A stretch of 64,000 nt of DNA, taken from Eutreptiella sp. 'Long Island Sound 2002'. Its lineage: Eukaryota > Euglenozoa > Euglenophyceae > Eutreptiales > Eutreptiaceae. Each line of letters starts with the position of its first letter. Position 1 is the stretch's first letter. Where the stretch lies: positions 121,335,206 through 121,399,205 of the forward strand of contig OZ038379.1 of assembly GCA_964036045.1 (NCBI GenBank). The letters run 5' to 3'. Of the stretch, positions 1 to 8,846 are shown piece after piece. Below the pieces are notes generated by a model. It saw only the letters and a program-made list of their open reading frames with translations. It was not told the DNA's origin and did no database searches. Position numbers and translations under genes: made by a program.

Positions 1-1121
1 CTAAGTTCGGGGGCTATGACTTTGCCCTAATGGTGACCTGTGGTCTGACCAGGTTTACCAGGGTGTTCCCATGCACTAAACACATCACCGGCGAGAAGAC
101 TATCAAGATACTCCCCGAAGAGTGGTTCTCTGTCTATGGGGCACCCAAGGAGATTAACTCTGACGAAGATGTCCGAGTGCGCTCCAACACTGGCTGGTAC
201 AAGAGGGTCCTGAGATCCCTCAATGTCCAGCTGTCAAAGGGGACTCCCTATACTCATACGAGTAACCCCCTATGTGAGCGACAGATACGTGTTCTCAAGG
301 AGAACGTAAGGATATGGTGCAAGGCTGAACGCACCAAAGACTGGGTGAGACTACTCCCCGTCATATCCTTGATGATGAACTCCCAAGAGAGTTCGGCAAC
401 TGGCTATACGCCCTATGAGCTGTTCATGGGACGCCCGGCATGGTTCCTACACGCTTCCTATCTTGAGGATTCCTACTCCACTGTGGGTAAGTGGGTGAGG
501 GAGCAGCAAGACAAGGTGGACAAGGCCAAGGCTATGCTCCAGAGAGTGAGGGAGCGCCAATGGAACAAGAAGAACAAGCACAGGGTGCCCGCCTCCTACC
601 AAGAGGGAGACTGGGTGTTGGTGCACCACAGTCGGCTACCCGCCTGGCCAGCCTCCACCAGCGATGACCCCTACTTTGCCCTACAAGATCCTATCTGTGG
701 ATGGTCACCGTATCACCGTGCGGTGTTCTCCCCGACTTGGGGGGACCCTGGTGTGCGCTGCTCAACAGCTCAAGCGCTACTACAAACCAGAGGACCTCGG
801 GGGGAAGAATGGGAACTAAACGACGAGGAGATCGCCGCTCTGTACCTACAGGGCGCTGCCAGCCCCATGGAAGTAGAAGGAGATCTCCCCGATATGAATG
901 CCGAGGAGATGGCTAAGGAAGGCTGCTACCTGGTGAAGTTGGTCATCCGACACCGCTATCGCCAAGGGTGGCGTTTTCTGACCCTCTGGGAAGCAATTGA
1001 AGTTGAAGAAGCTACCTGGGAACCCTTCTCTGCCTTTGTTCTTACTGAGGGACGCCTAAATTCTGTTCTGGTAGACTACTTGTCCAAAGAACAACCTAGG
1101 AGAGTTACTGAGGCTCGCTGA
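1..1121 (+). pseudogene. Ty3/Gypsy polyprotein 3' end: integrase core and chromodomain-like tail, frameshifted
   Basis: The frame is open from the left edge, so this is the 3' part of a longer ORF. Integrase inserts retrotransposon cDNA. The core shows the second catalytic acidic residue in SDED (about 154-168) and the catalytic Glu in NPLCERQ (about 264-285), followed by a basic linker rich in RVRERQWNKK. Between about 679 and 805 the annotated frame loses similarity, while the next frame reads KILSVDGHRITV and LKRYY, typical of the post-core GPY/F region. Two compensating indels therefore flank this stretch. A chromodomain-like segment with EEATWEP lies near 1006-1026. After about 1085 another frame continues (NNLGELLRLAETLASQ) to a TAA at 1174-1176, so the TGA at 1119-1121 is probably not the original end. 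Family assignment is firm; activity is very unlikely. Confidence 0.8.
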
Positions 1122-1410
1122 GACGCTGGCCTCTCAGAAGAAGCCTAGGGATTCAACCCTTCCTCTACCTGACTAAGCTTGTGTGTGAGTATGCTGATCC
1201 TGAGGACCTATGAGCAAGCTGCAGAAATGGTGTCCTAATTATACCCAAGTCTGCACCCTTGCCAAACCCGGCGGATGTCTTACCGGTGCCACAAGGTACG
1301 CCCCTGGCCTCTCCGCCCCTAAGTGCCCAGTTTCTGTGATGGCGCAAAACCTTTGGGGAATACCCAGCAAGTGAGTCCAGGTATTGTTTTCCTACCTACC
1401 TGCCTACTAC

Positions 1411-1420
1411 AGGGGAGGGG
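1411..1420 (+). other. Polypurine tract of the left Ty3/Gypsy element
   Basis: A run AGGGGAGGGG directly precedes TGGCC, where an LTR of the same family starts. The same arrangement, GGGGAGGGG then TGGCT, recurs at 15260-15270. A polypurine tract next to a TG start is the normal plus-strand priming site of LTR elements. The 290 bases before it (1122-1410) hold no ORF beyond the frame that ends at 1176 and match 15118-15259 loosely. Confidence 0.6.
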
Positions 1421-1461
1421 TGGCCAAAAGCTATGAGGCATGAAAACGCCCGTTTGCTACG
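1421..1461 (+). repeat. LTR start (left part) of the Ty3 family, interrupted
   Basis: Begins TGGCC after the polypurine tract and contains AAAACGCCC, matching the LTR start at 15270 (TGGCT, then AAAACGCCC). It is cut at 1462 by an inverted-repeat-bounded insert. Related LTR sequence resumes at 10346. Confidence 0.5.
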
Positions 1462-3171
1462 GTCTTAGGCGGCTCAAGTTGCATGGTATAAAACGACAGA
1501 AAGTGCCCAAAAGACACGGCCTGAAAAAACATCAAAAGAACCATTCTTTGGCTTGCAAAAAACAATGCCGTTTTTGGAACACCAAAAGAACTCTTATGTA
1601 AGGAATTTTGGCCTTTTCGTGGTCCCGATGGGTCAAAAAAATGCTCTTATTGGGGCAATGGACTGTTCCTTGCGCGAGGCCTCGCGCAAGGAGCAGTCCA
1701 TTGCCCCTCCAAAGTCAGGTACTGATGGTAGAATTGAGGAATCAAGCAGACGCCTACACTGGAGTGACATTACAGGCACCCTTGACTTGATCACATTGTA
1801 CAATATGTTTACGCGGGCGGACATTCAGTGCTCTAAACGAGCCTTGCAAATCTAATTGATGACACAAGAAATCATTTCAAATGTTGTTGCATTCCTAACA
1901 AAAGGAGCCCATACGTTGGAGGTGTTGCACAGGGTGCATCCTTCAGCATTGCTCATGATGCACACCTGCCACAACTTATGGAGAGGTCAAGCAAAATAAA
2001 GAGTATCACTGGTAACACATGAAGCATGTCCACTCAACAGATGACGCTGAGCTGGACAGGGACCCCCCTTGTAGCTTTGGCTGAAGAAAAATTGATCCTT
2101 CCGTTGTTGACTATAGATGAAAGTAAAATGTGCAAAGAAAATATGAATTTGCCATGCGCGGCACTTTTTTGAGCGTTTGTCTGGGCCAAAAAAACTGATT
2201 TTTTGGGGAGTAAAATGCAATGTAGTGCAAAGGACACCAATTATCAAGATGATGTTCGATATCTGCAGAAAGAAGGTGCCCTGGGGGAAGCAGTCTGCCA
2301 AGCGCAGGGGCTGACGAAGCCCAAAAAGAGTTTTTCCGCCTCCGGGGGGGGCAAGCTTCTGGTAAATTTCAATGACTCAACAACAAGTTAGGTACTCGTT
2401 GCTTCAGTGAAGGTTGTGCACAAGCGCTATCAGATGAGAACCCATCAAAATAGTACAAAGAATATATTCTCTGGGCCTTTTTTTGCGCGGGGCCTCGCGC
2501 AACGAGGACTGCAATGCAGTCCCAGAACTTGAAATTCACGACCTATACCTCTTTTTTCAGGCAGTGCAAATCAAAAACCAAACCGTGGGGTGGGTACTAA
2601 GACCACTCGACCCTGAAGCTGTCTTTCCAAAGGAAAATGAATCGGGTGAGGTTTTCGGTTTAGTAAGTTATGCGCAAGGCCTCGCGCATGGGGCAGCCCT
2701 TGAACCACATGTTGCATTTTTTTTTGCATTGATATGTAATCGGCCATGCTTCTGTTTTAATGATCCTTGGTCGTGATTGCGCGAGGCCTCGCGCATAGAA
2801 TTCGATCAGTAAATCATTTTTCCAGGTATGCAATGAACATGCGGAACAAAAAATAATGTTGCCATCATTTGTTCTGCAGACCATGTTCATCCAAAAAACA
2901 AGTGGAACGCAAAATGTATTCCTTGGCCAATTTCCGCTAAAAGCACATCGTTTTCGACTGAAATCATAAGATTTATTTATTCTTTTTATAGTTTTTTTTT
3001 GTTTTCGGCTGTCCGAAAAAAAGCACGAAATGGCACAAATGCTAGACAGATATTTTTTTGGACTAATGTTCTGTTTTCAAAAAACAGAGCCTGTGAAAAA
3101 AGTTTTTTTGCATGGTCTAAATTGGGTGCATTTGGTGTGATTTTGACCATGCAACTTGAGCCGCCTAAGAC
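1462..3171. mobile_element. 1.7 kb repeat with 26-bp perfect inverted ends (non-autonomous DNA-transposon-like)
   Basis: Bases 1462-1487 are the exact reverse complement of 3146-3171 (26 of 26). The interior is AT-richer than its surroundings, has no recognisable transposase and only short ORFs; one 105-codon ORF in the second copy (8977-9294) is out of frame here because of small indels. Several copies of a self-complementary GC word lie inside (see separate entries). The terminal inverted repeats and position inside an LTR suggest a MITE-like or foldback element. I did not find a clean target duplication for it, so the exact ends are inferred. Confidence 0.4.
1652..1707. repeat. 56-bp near-perfect palindrome centred on GCGAGGCCTCGC
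   Basis: The two 28-base arms meet at 1679/1680 and differ at one pair only. The core is the 16-mer GCGCGAGGCCTCGCGC (1672-1687), which recurs elsewhere in this repeat. It could extrude as a cruciform or fold as an RNA hairpin. Confidence 0.85.
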
Positions 3172-3223
3172 AGTGGCCAAAACCTGCACTAACCACTGCC
3201 ACTGCGCACCAAAACCCTGATAA
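1726..3223. repeat. Left copy of the 1.5 kb direct duplication flanking the minus-strand LINE
   Basis: This 1498-base stretch matches 8847-10345 with roughly 18 scattered differences counted by eye. Similarity starts exactly at TGGTAGAATTG in both copies and stops after CCCTGATAA in both. The left copy is continuous with the upstream repeat, the right copy with downstream LTR sequence, and a LINE lies exactly between. That is the expected layout of a target-site duplication, although this length is extreme. It contains the words GCGCGGGGCCTCGCGC near 2487, GCGCAAGGCCTCGCGC near 2672 and GCGCGAGGCCTCGCGC near 2779. Confidence 0.85.
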
Positions 3224-3244
3224 GGTTTGAGGTTTGAGGTTTGA
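3224..3244 (-). repeat. 3' terminal tandem tail of the minus-strand LINE
   Basis: Three units of GGTTTGA on the plus strand (CTCAAAC type on the element strand) directly abut the end of the left duplication at 3223. Several LINE groups end in short tandem repeats instead of poly(A). The other LINE in this window ends in (TACC)4, so both share this style of terminus. Confidence 0.6.
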
Positions 3245-4545
3245 TTTTGCGGGTACTAGACGCCTTTCGGCCCCGGGGGGCCACCTGGTCGGGCCAGGTG
3301 ATATCCTCCCCACCGGGCCCTATTGGGGGGCCCTCCAAGACGCACCTCCTGCCTGGTGGCGGAGTCCCCCGGGTTCACAGAGCTCGGAGCCCCGTCCTTC
3401 CCCGGCGTCCCCATTTCGCCACTCCCCGGTCAGTGCATCAATTTGCAGCCGTGGCCGCGGGCGCTTACCCACTGCGTTGCCCCCCTAATGCGTGGTCGCC
3501 CGGGGCACCGGCGCCGCCGGGCCCGTGCTACTGGCTTGTCGCCAGTGGGACCCCCTTGGGCTGGCGCGGAGGCTGCCTAGCCTAGGGGTTGGGGCCTGGC
3601 GCTGTGCGCCACTACTGCCTTGGCGGGTGCAGTGTCCCGTCTGTGCGTGCGCGGCGCTCGCGGCTGGTTCGGGGGGGTTCGGGCCGGTACCTGGTGTTGT
3701 GTCCCCCCTTCTTCCCCGTTCCCGCCCCGCGTGTTCCGCGCTGCGTGTGGCAGGCCGTCCCGTCCGGGTGTCCCTTATCCTCGCTCGCTGGTACGCCATT
3801 CCATGCGGTCTGTGCGTTCCGCGCGCTCGGTCCGGTTGCCCTTCTGGTGGTCCCCGCGTGTCCTTTTCGTGTGTGTGCGCTCGCGCTCTCGCGGTGTCCG
3901 CTCCCCGCTGGGTGGTGTGGCGCGCGCATTTCGCGTGGTCCCGGCACTGGGCGCTGGTAGGGCCGTTCCATGTGGTCCGTGCCCCTCCACGTGTCCTGCC
4001 CCGGTCCCGTGCTCCGTCTGGCGTGCTTTGGGGGGGGCGGTCCGGTCCCGGTTCCCCCGTACTTGGCTTGGGGTTGTGGGGGCGGCGGCCGGGCGTCCCC
4101 GGGGGGGTGCCTTCGACCGTTGCGTGGGGCGTTCTGGGTCTTGCGCTCCTCTTCCCCCGACTGCCCGTCCACTAGGTGGGCTGTCGGGGTCTGCGTTGCG
4201 GGCGTGCGGTTGTGGGGGCCCCGCTCTGTTCTTGCGGGGGGGGAGAGGGGTGTCGACTTGGTGTCCAGGCGCCGGCCCGCCGGATTCCCATGACGAGCCT
4301 GATGCGCACGGAGCTTCGCCCTGCGGGATGCGTGGGGGGGTTGGGGTGACCGTGGCTGGAGTGGTGCACCAATGCTCCGGTTCATGGCCCAGCAGAGCAC
4401 CCCTACCGCGGGCTTACTCTTAGCACAGGGGGAGGGGGTTGCAGGCGCGTGTGTTCTGCGACCCGGGTGCCAGTGTATCTCAGAAGGCAGCCACCCCGGA
4501 GGTAGCGCACCAGGCGCACGCCGTGAAGGAGCTGGTTCGAACCCC

Positions 4546-4571
4546 GGGATCGGTGGTCTCCCACCGATCCC
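4546..4571. repeat. Perfect 11-bp stem hairpin with TCTC loop
   Basis: GGGATCGGTGG at 4546-4556 pairs exactly with CCACCGATCCC at 4561-4571 across a four-base loop. It follows GGTTCGAACCCC (4534-4545), a B-box-like sequence. A related sequence with GGTATCGGTGG lies near 4711. Role unknown. Confidence 0.75.
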
Positions 4572-4787
4572 TTCGAATACCGGACGAGGCCTCCCATCGA
4601 CCTGTTTGAGTACAGGTGACGGTGCGCACTGCTGCAGGGGTGGGTGGCTCCCATGTGTTTTGTTTTTCTTGGGTGGGGGGTAAAACGGACGAGACCTCCA
4701 CCCGATCCACCGGTATCGGTGGTGGCGCGAGTTGCTGGAGGGGGGGGTGGTTCCCACGTCGCCAACTAGAGAGCTCTACGTGCAGGG

Positions 4788-4875
4788 ATCCCAGGAGCAC
4801 CAACGCCCGGGATCGAATCCCCGCACTGGACGATTGAAGACCGACGCTCTCACTACTGGGCCGCGGGTGTCTCTT
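4788..4875 (-). ncRNA. tRNA-like sequence with B-box and D-arm-like element (possible SINE or tRNA relic)
   Basis: On the minus strand the order is GGCCCAGTAGTGAGAGCGTC (D-arm/A-box-like, 4843-4862), then about 20 bases, then GGGGATTCGATCCC (B-box/T-arm-like, 4809-4823). The T stem can pair. I cannot close a convincing acceptor stem, so a functional tRNA is unlikely. A tRNA-derived SINE or an internal RNA polymerase III promoter relic fits better. Confidence 0.35.
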
Positions 4876-5129
4876 ACGCCACTCAGGGGTGTCGTCGGCT
4901 ATGAATCCAGTCCTGAGGGTGGGGCTGTGCGCTGTGAAGCGTGTTGCGCGTGCCGGGAGGCCCCAGTCCACGTTCACGGGGTCGGGACAGGGGGGGAGGG
5001 GGCTGGGTGGGGTGCGTTGGATCGCCGACTGACGTGCACAGGGGTAAGAGGCGGACAGTAGCACCGCCGGGTCGTCGACTGACTGTAGGGCGGGGGGTCG
5101 TTCTGCCTCTTTCCGTCCCTCTGCCTTCC

Positions 5130-6970
5130 CTGGGCAGGCAACAAAGCGGGCGTCACTGGCGTTGTGCTGTCCATGGGGGGCGTGGCCCCCCATACCACTC
5201 CGGTTCGTGTTCACCCAGCTTCTCTGGGTACGATCTGTGCGGCGTCCCGGTGCGCAGGCGTGGGCCCGCTTGTTCTTCGCGGCCCCCATGTGGGCTGGCG
5301 GCTGGAGCGGGGGGGCGGGTCACACTCCGGCTCCCCTCTCGGGTGGGGGGGGGGCATCCCCCTTGCCTCGGGGGGGGTGTCGCGCCGCGGCCTCCCCGCT
5401 CTCGTTCCGGGCGGCGGCCTGCGGTACCCCTTTCCGGCCCTCTTCGCGTCGCTGGTGCGCTCCCTTCCGGCGCGCGCGTGCGGTCGGGGCTGGAGTGCCG
5501 CCCCGGGGTGGGGGGGGGTGAGGGGCGGCCCGTGGACCGCTCCCCTGGGGGTCCCAGCTGATATGCAAACCCCCCCTCTGTCCCCTCGGAGTGAACTGTG
5601 GTTACGGGAGGGTCATGCGGGGCGCGGCCTCCTTCGTGTTCCGTTGTGCGCGTTGCTCCGGCACGCCGGTGTGGGTTCGCGGGAGCAGGTCCAGCCGCCG
5701 TTGCCTTTACCGTGTCGCCGTCCCTCCTGTGGGTGGGGGCGCCCCCCCGGCCCTGGGGGGGCGGAGGGCCGCGCCTGTGGCTCCCCAGCTGGGCTGGGTG
5801 GGGGGGGGGGGGGGGCGCCCCCCCCCGCCCGCTCTCGGGTCTGCGTGGAAGGGGGGGGGGGGAGTGGGGGGGGCCTTCGGTCCCCTGGCGATGCCTCCTG
5901 TCGGCCAAAAAGGGGGGGGGGGCGGCTTGGCAGTCCCGGCCCCGGGGGTCAGCCATCGGCCAGGGGGGTCGCGCCCTTCCCCCGCCCCCCTCTACCGAGA
6001 GCCGGATTCTCTCGCAGTCTCTCTCTGGGGCCCCTCATCTCCCAGCCGTTGTCGCGCGGCGCTGGCCGGCCGGGGATGGCCGTGAGGGTCAGCGGTCAGT
6101 GGTTAGCGGGTTGCGGGGCAGCAGGTTTCCCCCCGCGCTTGTTGTGTCCGCACTCCCCCCCGCGGGAGGTGGCGCGCCGCTTTCCCTGGGTAGGCAACAA
6201 AGCGGGCGTCACTGGTGTCGTGCTGTCCATGGGGGGCGTGGCCACCCATACCATTCCGGTTCGCACCCACCCGGCTTCTCTGGGCACAATCTGCGCGGCG
6301 TCCCGGTGCGCAGGCGTGGGCCCCCTCGTTCTGCGCGGCCCCCATTTGAGCCGGCGGCTGGGGCCTGGGGGCGGGTCACACCCCGGCTCCCCTCTCGGGC
6401 GGGGGGGGTCCATCCCTTCTGCCTCGGGGGGTGGGGGCCGGGGCCCCCGTGGCTGGCGGGCCGGTGGGGGGGCGGGGGGGGGGGTGTCGCGCCGCGGCCT
6501 CCCTGCTCTCGTTCCAGGCGGCGGCCTGTGGTACTCCTTCCTGGCTCTCTCCGTGTCGCCGGCGCGCTCCCTTCCGGCGCGCGCGTGCGGTCGGGGCTGA
6601 AGTGCCGCCCCGGGGTGGGGGGGGTGAGGGGCGGCCCGTGGACCGCCCCCCTGGGGGCCCCATCTGACTTGAAACCCTCCCTCTGTCACCTCGGAGTGGG
6701 CTGTGGTTACGGGAGGGTCATGTGGGGCGCGGCCTCCTTCCTGCTCCGTTGTGCGCGTTGCTCCGGCACGCCGGTGTGGGTTCGCGGGAGCAGGCCCAGC
6801 CGCCGTTGCCCGTATCGCGCCGCCGTTCCCCCTGAGGGGGGGGCGCCCCCCCGGCCCTGGGGGGGCGGAGGGCGTGGGGGTTAGCGGTCAGTGGTTAGCG
6901 GGTTGCGGGGCAGCAGGTTCCTCCCCGCGCTCGCTGTCTCCGCACTCCCTCCCGCGGGAGGTGGCGCGCC
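5130..6970. repeat. About 1 kb tandem duplication in the LINE 3' untranslated region
   Basis: Unit 1 (5130-6185) and unit 2 (6186-6970) both start CTGGG(C/T)AGGCAACAAAGC and both end GCGGGAGGTGGCGCGCC. Unit 2 lacks about 270 bases, including the longest G runs near 5798-5900. Long G tracts on the plus strand could form G-quadruplexes on the strand complementary to the element RNA. Confidence 0.8.
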
Positions 6971-7058
6971 CTCGCATGTCGTGCCATACCGTGGGGGGGG
7001 CGTGGGTCAGGGGGCCCATCCCTCCCCCCCAACCCTCCCGTACCCACCATCTGGGCCT

Positions 7059-8846
7059 TCACTTGCGCCGCCGCTTGTGTGGGGGCTGGGGCTGCGGCGC
7101 TGGCGGGTTGTGCCGGCGGTAGCGCCAGTGGGCGAGGGCGCTACGCAAAGCCCGGGGGAGCCAGTTGTTGGCGTCCGCATCCGTCATGCGGAGCACCGCT
7201 CCCCCTTCCAGGAAGGCCGGCCACGTCGGCTCCCTGTCGGGCCACGCCGCCCGGATCACTGACCTGAAGACCCTCTCGTGGTCCGCCGGGGCCGCCCAAC
7301 CCCCCGGGGGTGCCTCTCGGTTTCCTCCGTCCCTCCGGAGGAGCACGGCATCGAAGGGCCGGTTCCGCGACCTCCTGGAGGTCCCCTGGTTGGCCCAGCA
7401 CAACCACCCGTACACTTCCCCCACCAGGGGGAGGGTCTCCCCCCCCAGCGGGTCTGGGACTGCGCCCCAGTCCCGGTCCCATGGCCGGCTCTCCTCCGCC
7501 CCCCGTGCCGGCCCCCCTCGCTGCTCCTGCGCCTGCGGCGCCGACGCCGCGCCCCGTCCCCCCTCCGCCGAGGCCATCCGCGCCGGCTCCGCCCTCGGCG
7601 CGGGGGGGGCTTGCTGGTGCTGGTGTCGTGGGGGTTGGGGGGGGACGAGCTCGCCAGCGTCAGGGTCGATGTTGTAGAGGTGGTGGTATTGGTGGTGGTG
7701 GTGGTGGTGGGTGTGGTGCGCCGGCATCTGTTGGATGCCGGGGGGGATGCACCTCACCGGCTGCACGTCCGGCTGCGGGGGCGCTCCGCCCTCTGCCCCC
7801 CTCCCTTCGCCCCGCCCTCCTCCCTGGGCTCCCATGCCCCTTCCCTCCTGTCCCTTGGGGCCCTTGCCCTTGCCCTTGCCCTTGCCCTTGGGCCCCTTTC
7901 CAGTCCCACGCCCGTGTCGCGGGTCCCGCCTCTCGTCCCCCACGCCCTGGCCCGCTTGCTCTCCCATCCCCCCTTGTCCTGCCCCCTGCACCTGGGTACC
8001 CTTCCCGCGCCCCTGAGCACCCTTCCCGTGCCCTGGCCCCTCCGCGACCCCCTGCCCGTGTCGCGGGTCCCGCCTCTCGTCCACCACGCCCCGGCCCGCT
8101 CGCTCTCCCACCTCCCCTCGCCCCGCCCCCTGCACCTGGGCTCCCTGCCCGCGCCCCTGCGCGCCCTTCCCGTGCCCTGACCCCTCCCCTGCCCCCTGCC
8201 TGTCGCGCCGTCCGCTGCTCCCCTCCCCCCCGCCGCTGCGCCCTTCCTGAACCACTCGCCGGGCGTTCCGCTGCCTTTGCAGTTGCGGCCGCGTGACGCC
8301 CGGCGGTGAGCGCTCGCGCTTCGGGGGGCGGTCGTGCCGCTCCCGCCCCGGGGGGAAGGGCTTGGGGGGGAACGGCTTGGGGGGGCTGGTGTGGGTGTGG
8401 GTGGGGTTGGCGTGGGCGCGGTACTTCGCGCTCTCCCTGCCCACTGCTGCTGCTGCGGCGGCCGCCGGTGAAGCGTCCGCGGCCCGTGCGGGGTTCTTCC
8501 CCCGCTTGCGCGGCGTGCCGGGGGCCGCAGCCCCTCGCGCGCCCTCCTCACCCTCCTTCGCTGCCGTGGCGGCCGCCGACGAGGCGCCCGTGGCCGCGGT
8601 CGCAAACCCTCGCACGCCCTCCTCGTTCTCCTCTGCTGCCGCGGCGGCCGCCGGCGAGGCGCCCACGTCCCGTGCGGGGTCCGTCGCAACCCCTCGCGCG
8701 CCCTGCTTGCTCTCCTGCGCGGCTGCGGCAGCCCTCGGCGACGCGTCCGGCTCCTGCGCCGGGGCTGCCCCCCTTGCCGGCGGCGTGCCGGGGGCCGTGG
8801 CCGGGGCCGCGGCGTGGCTCGCCGCGGTCTCCGCCTCCTGCGCGTC
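7059..8846 (-). CDS. LINE ORF4-like protein, low-complexity with conserved C-terminal domain and basic tail (5'-truncated)
   Basis: About 595 codons belong to the element; an in-frame ATG further upstream (8943-8945) lies in the flanking duplication and is fortuitous. The N-terminal third is Ala-rich with repeated AEENEEG/AKEGEEG-type units. The middle is Gly/Lys/Arg-rich with an internal tandem repeat of about 50 residues (GHGKGAQGRG... DERRDPRHG twice) and a run GKGKGKGKGPKG. A His cluster (THHHHHHQYHH) follows, then a folded-looking C-terminus with YGWLCWANQG, PPGGWAAP and ALAHWRY, ending PPHKRRRK and TGA. The same layout and tail occur in ORF4 at 30668-32140. The tail looks like a nuclear-localisation signal. 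A nucleic-acid-binding chaperone or Gag-like role is possible, but I recognise no named family. Confidence 0.55.
   Translation of the reverse strand, partial: DAQEAETAASHAAAPATAPGTPPARGAAPAQEPDASPRAAAAAQESKQGARGVATDPARDVGASPAAAAAAEENEEGVRGFATAATGASSAAATAAKEGEEGARGAAAPGTPRKRGKNPARAADASPAAAAAAAVGRESAKYRAHANPTHTHTSPPKPFPPKPFPPGRERHDRPPKRERSPPGVTRPQLQRQRNARRVVQEGRSGGGEGSSGRRDRQGAGEGSGHGKGAQGRGQGAQVQGAGRGEVGERAGRGVVDERRDPRHGQGVAEGPGHGKGAQGRGKGTQVQGAGQGGMGEQAGQGVGDERRDPRHGRGTGKGPKGKGKGKGKGPKGQEGRGMGAQGGGRGEGRGAEGGAPPQPDVQPVRCIPPGIQQMPAHHTHHHHHHQYHHLYNIDPDAGELVPPQPPRHQHQQAPPAPRAEPARMASAEGGRGAASAPQAQEQRGGPARGAEESRPWDRDWGAVPDPLGGETLPLVGEVYGWLCWANQGTSRRSRNRPFDAVLLRRDGGNREAPPGGWAAPADHERVFRSVIRAAWPDREPTWPAFLEGGAVLRMTDADANNWLPRALRSALAHWRYRRHNPPAPQPQPPHKRRRK

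Larger units (their letters stand above)
3245..5129 (-). other. 3' untranslated region of the minus-strand LINE, distal part
   Basis: Highly GC-rich with strong strand skew (element strand rich in C). Long open frames occur on both strands here, but they are overlapping, low-complexity and Arg/Pro/Gly-rich, as expected from skewed composition, so I do not call genes. It contains a perfect 11-bp hairpin (4546-4571) and a tRNA-like segment (4788-4875). Confidence 0.5.
3224..8846 (-). mobile_element. Minus-strand 5'-truncated LINE, related to the LINE at 18437
   Basis: A GC-rich 5.6 kb block lies exactly between the two 1.5 kb direct copies. On the minus strand it reads as the end of a long ORF (8846 to 7059), then a 3.8 kb 3' untranslated part, then a short tandem tail (period 7, CTCAAAC type) abutting the left duplication. 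The ORF C-terminus is similar in pattern to ORF4 of the LINE at 18437-33508, which makes this a diverged relative. It is 5'-truncated inside that ORF, as LINEs often are. No reverse transcriptase is left in this copy. Confidence 0.6.

Noticed and set aside
1553-2890. Short ORFs with REASRK/ARGLAQ-type motifs in several frames
   Set aside because: These motifs are just translations of the palindromic GCGCGAGGCCTCGCGC word and differ between the two copies in frame.
3612-4757. 381-codon minus-strand Arg/Pro/His-rich ORF and overlapping plus-strand ORFs
   Set aside because: All frames are open because of extreme GC skew in the LINE 3' UTR; no motif, and overlapping candidates on both strands are equally long.
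5164-6884. Plus-strand ORFs of 478 and 428 codons, Gly/Arg/Pro-rich
   Set aside because: They run antisense to the LINE through its tandem-duplicated 3' UTR and G runs; the frame differs between units and no domain is visible.
7278-8296. Plus-strand ORFs opposite the minus-strand ORF4-like gene
   Set aside because: Mirror frames of a low-complexity coding sequence. The minus frame carries the conserved C-terminal blocks shared with ORF4 of the other LINE.
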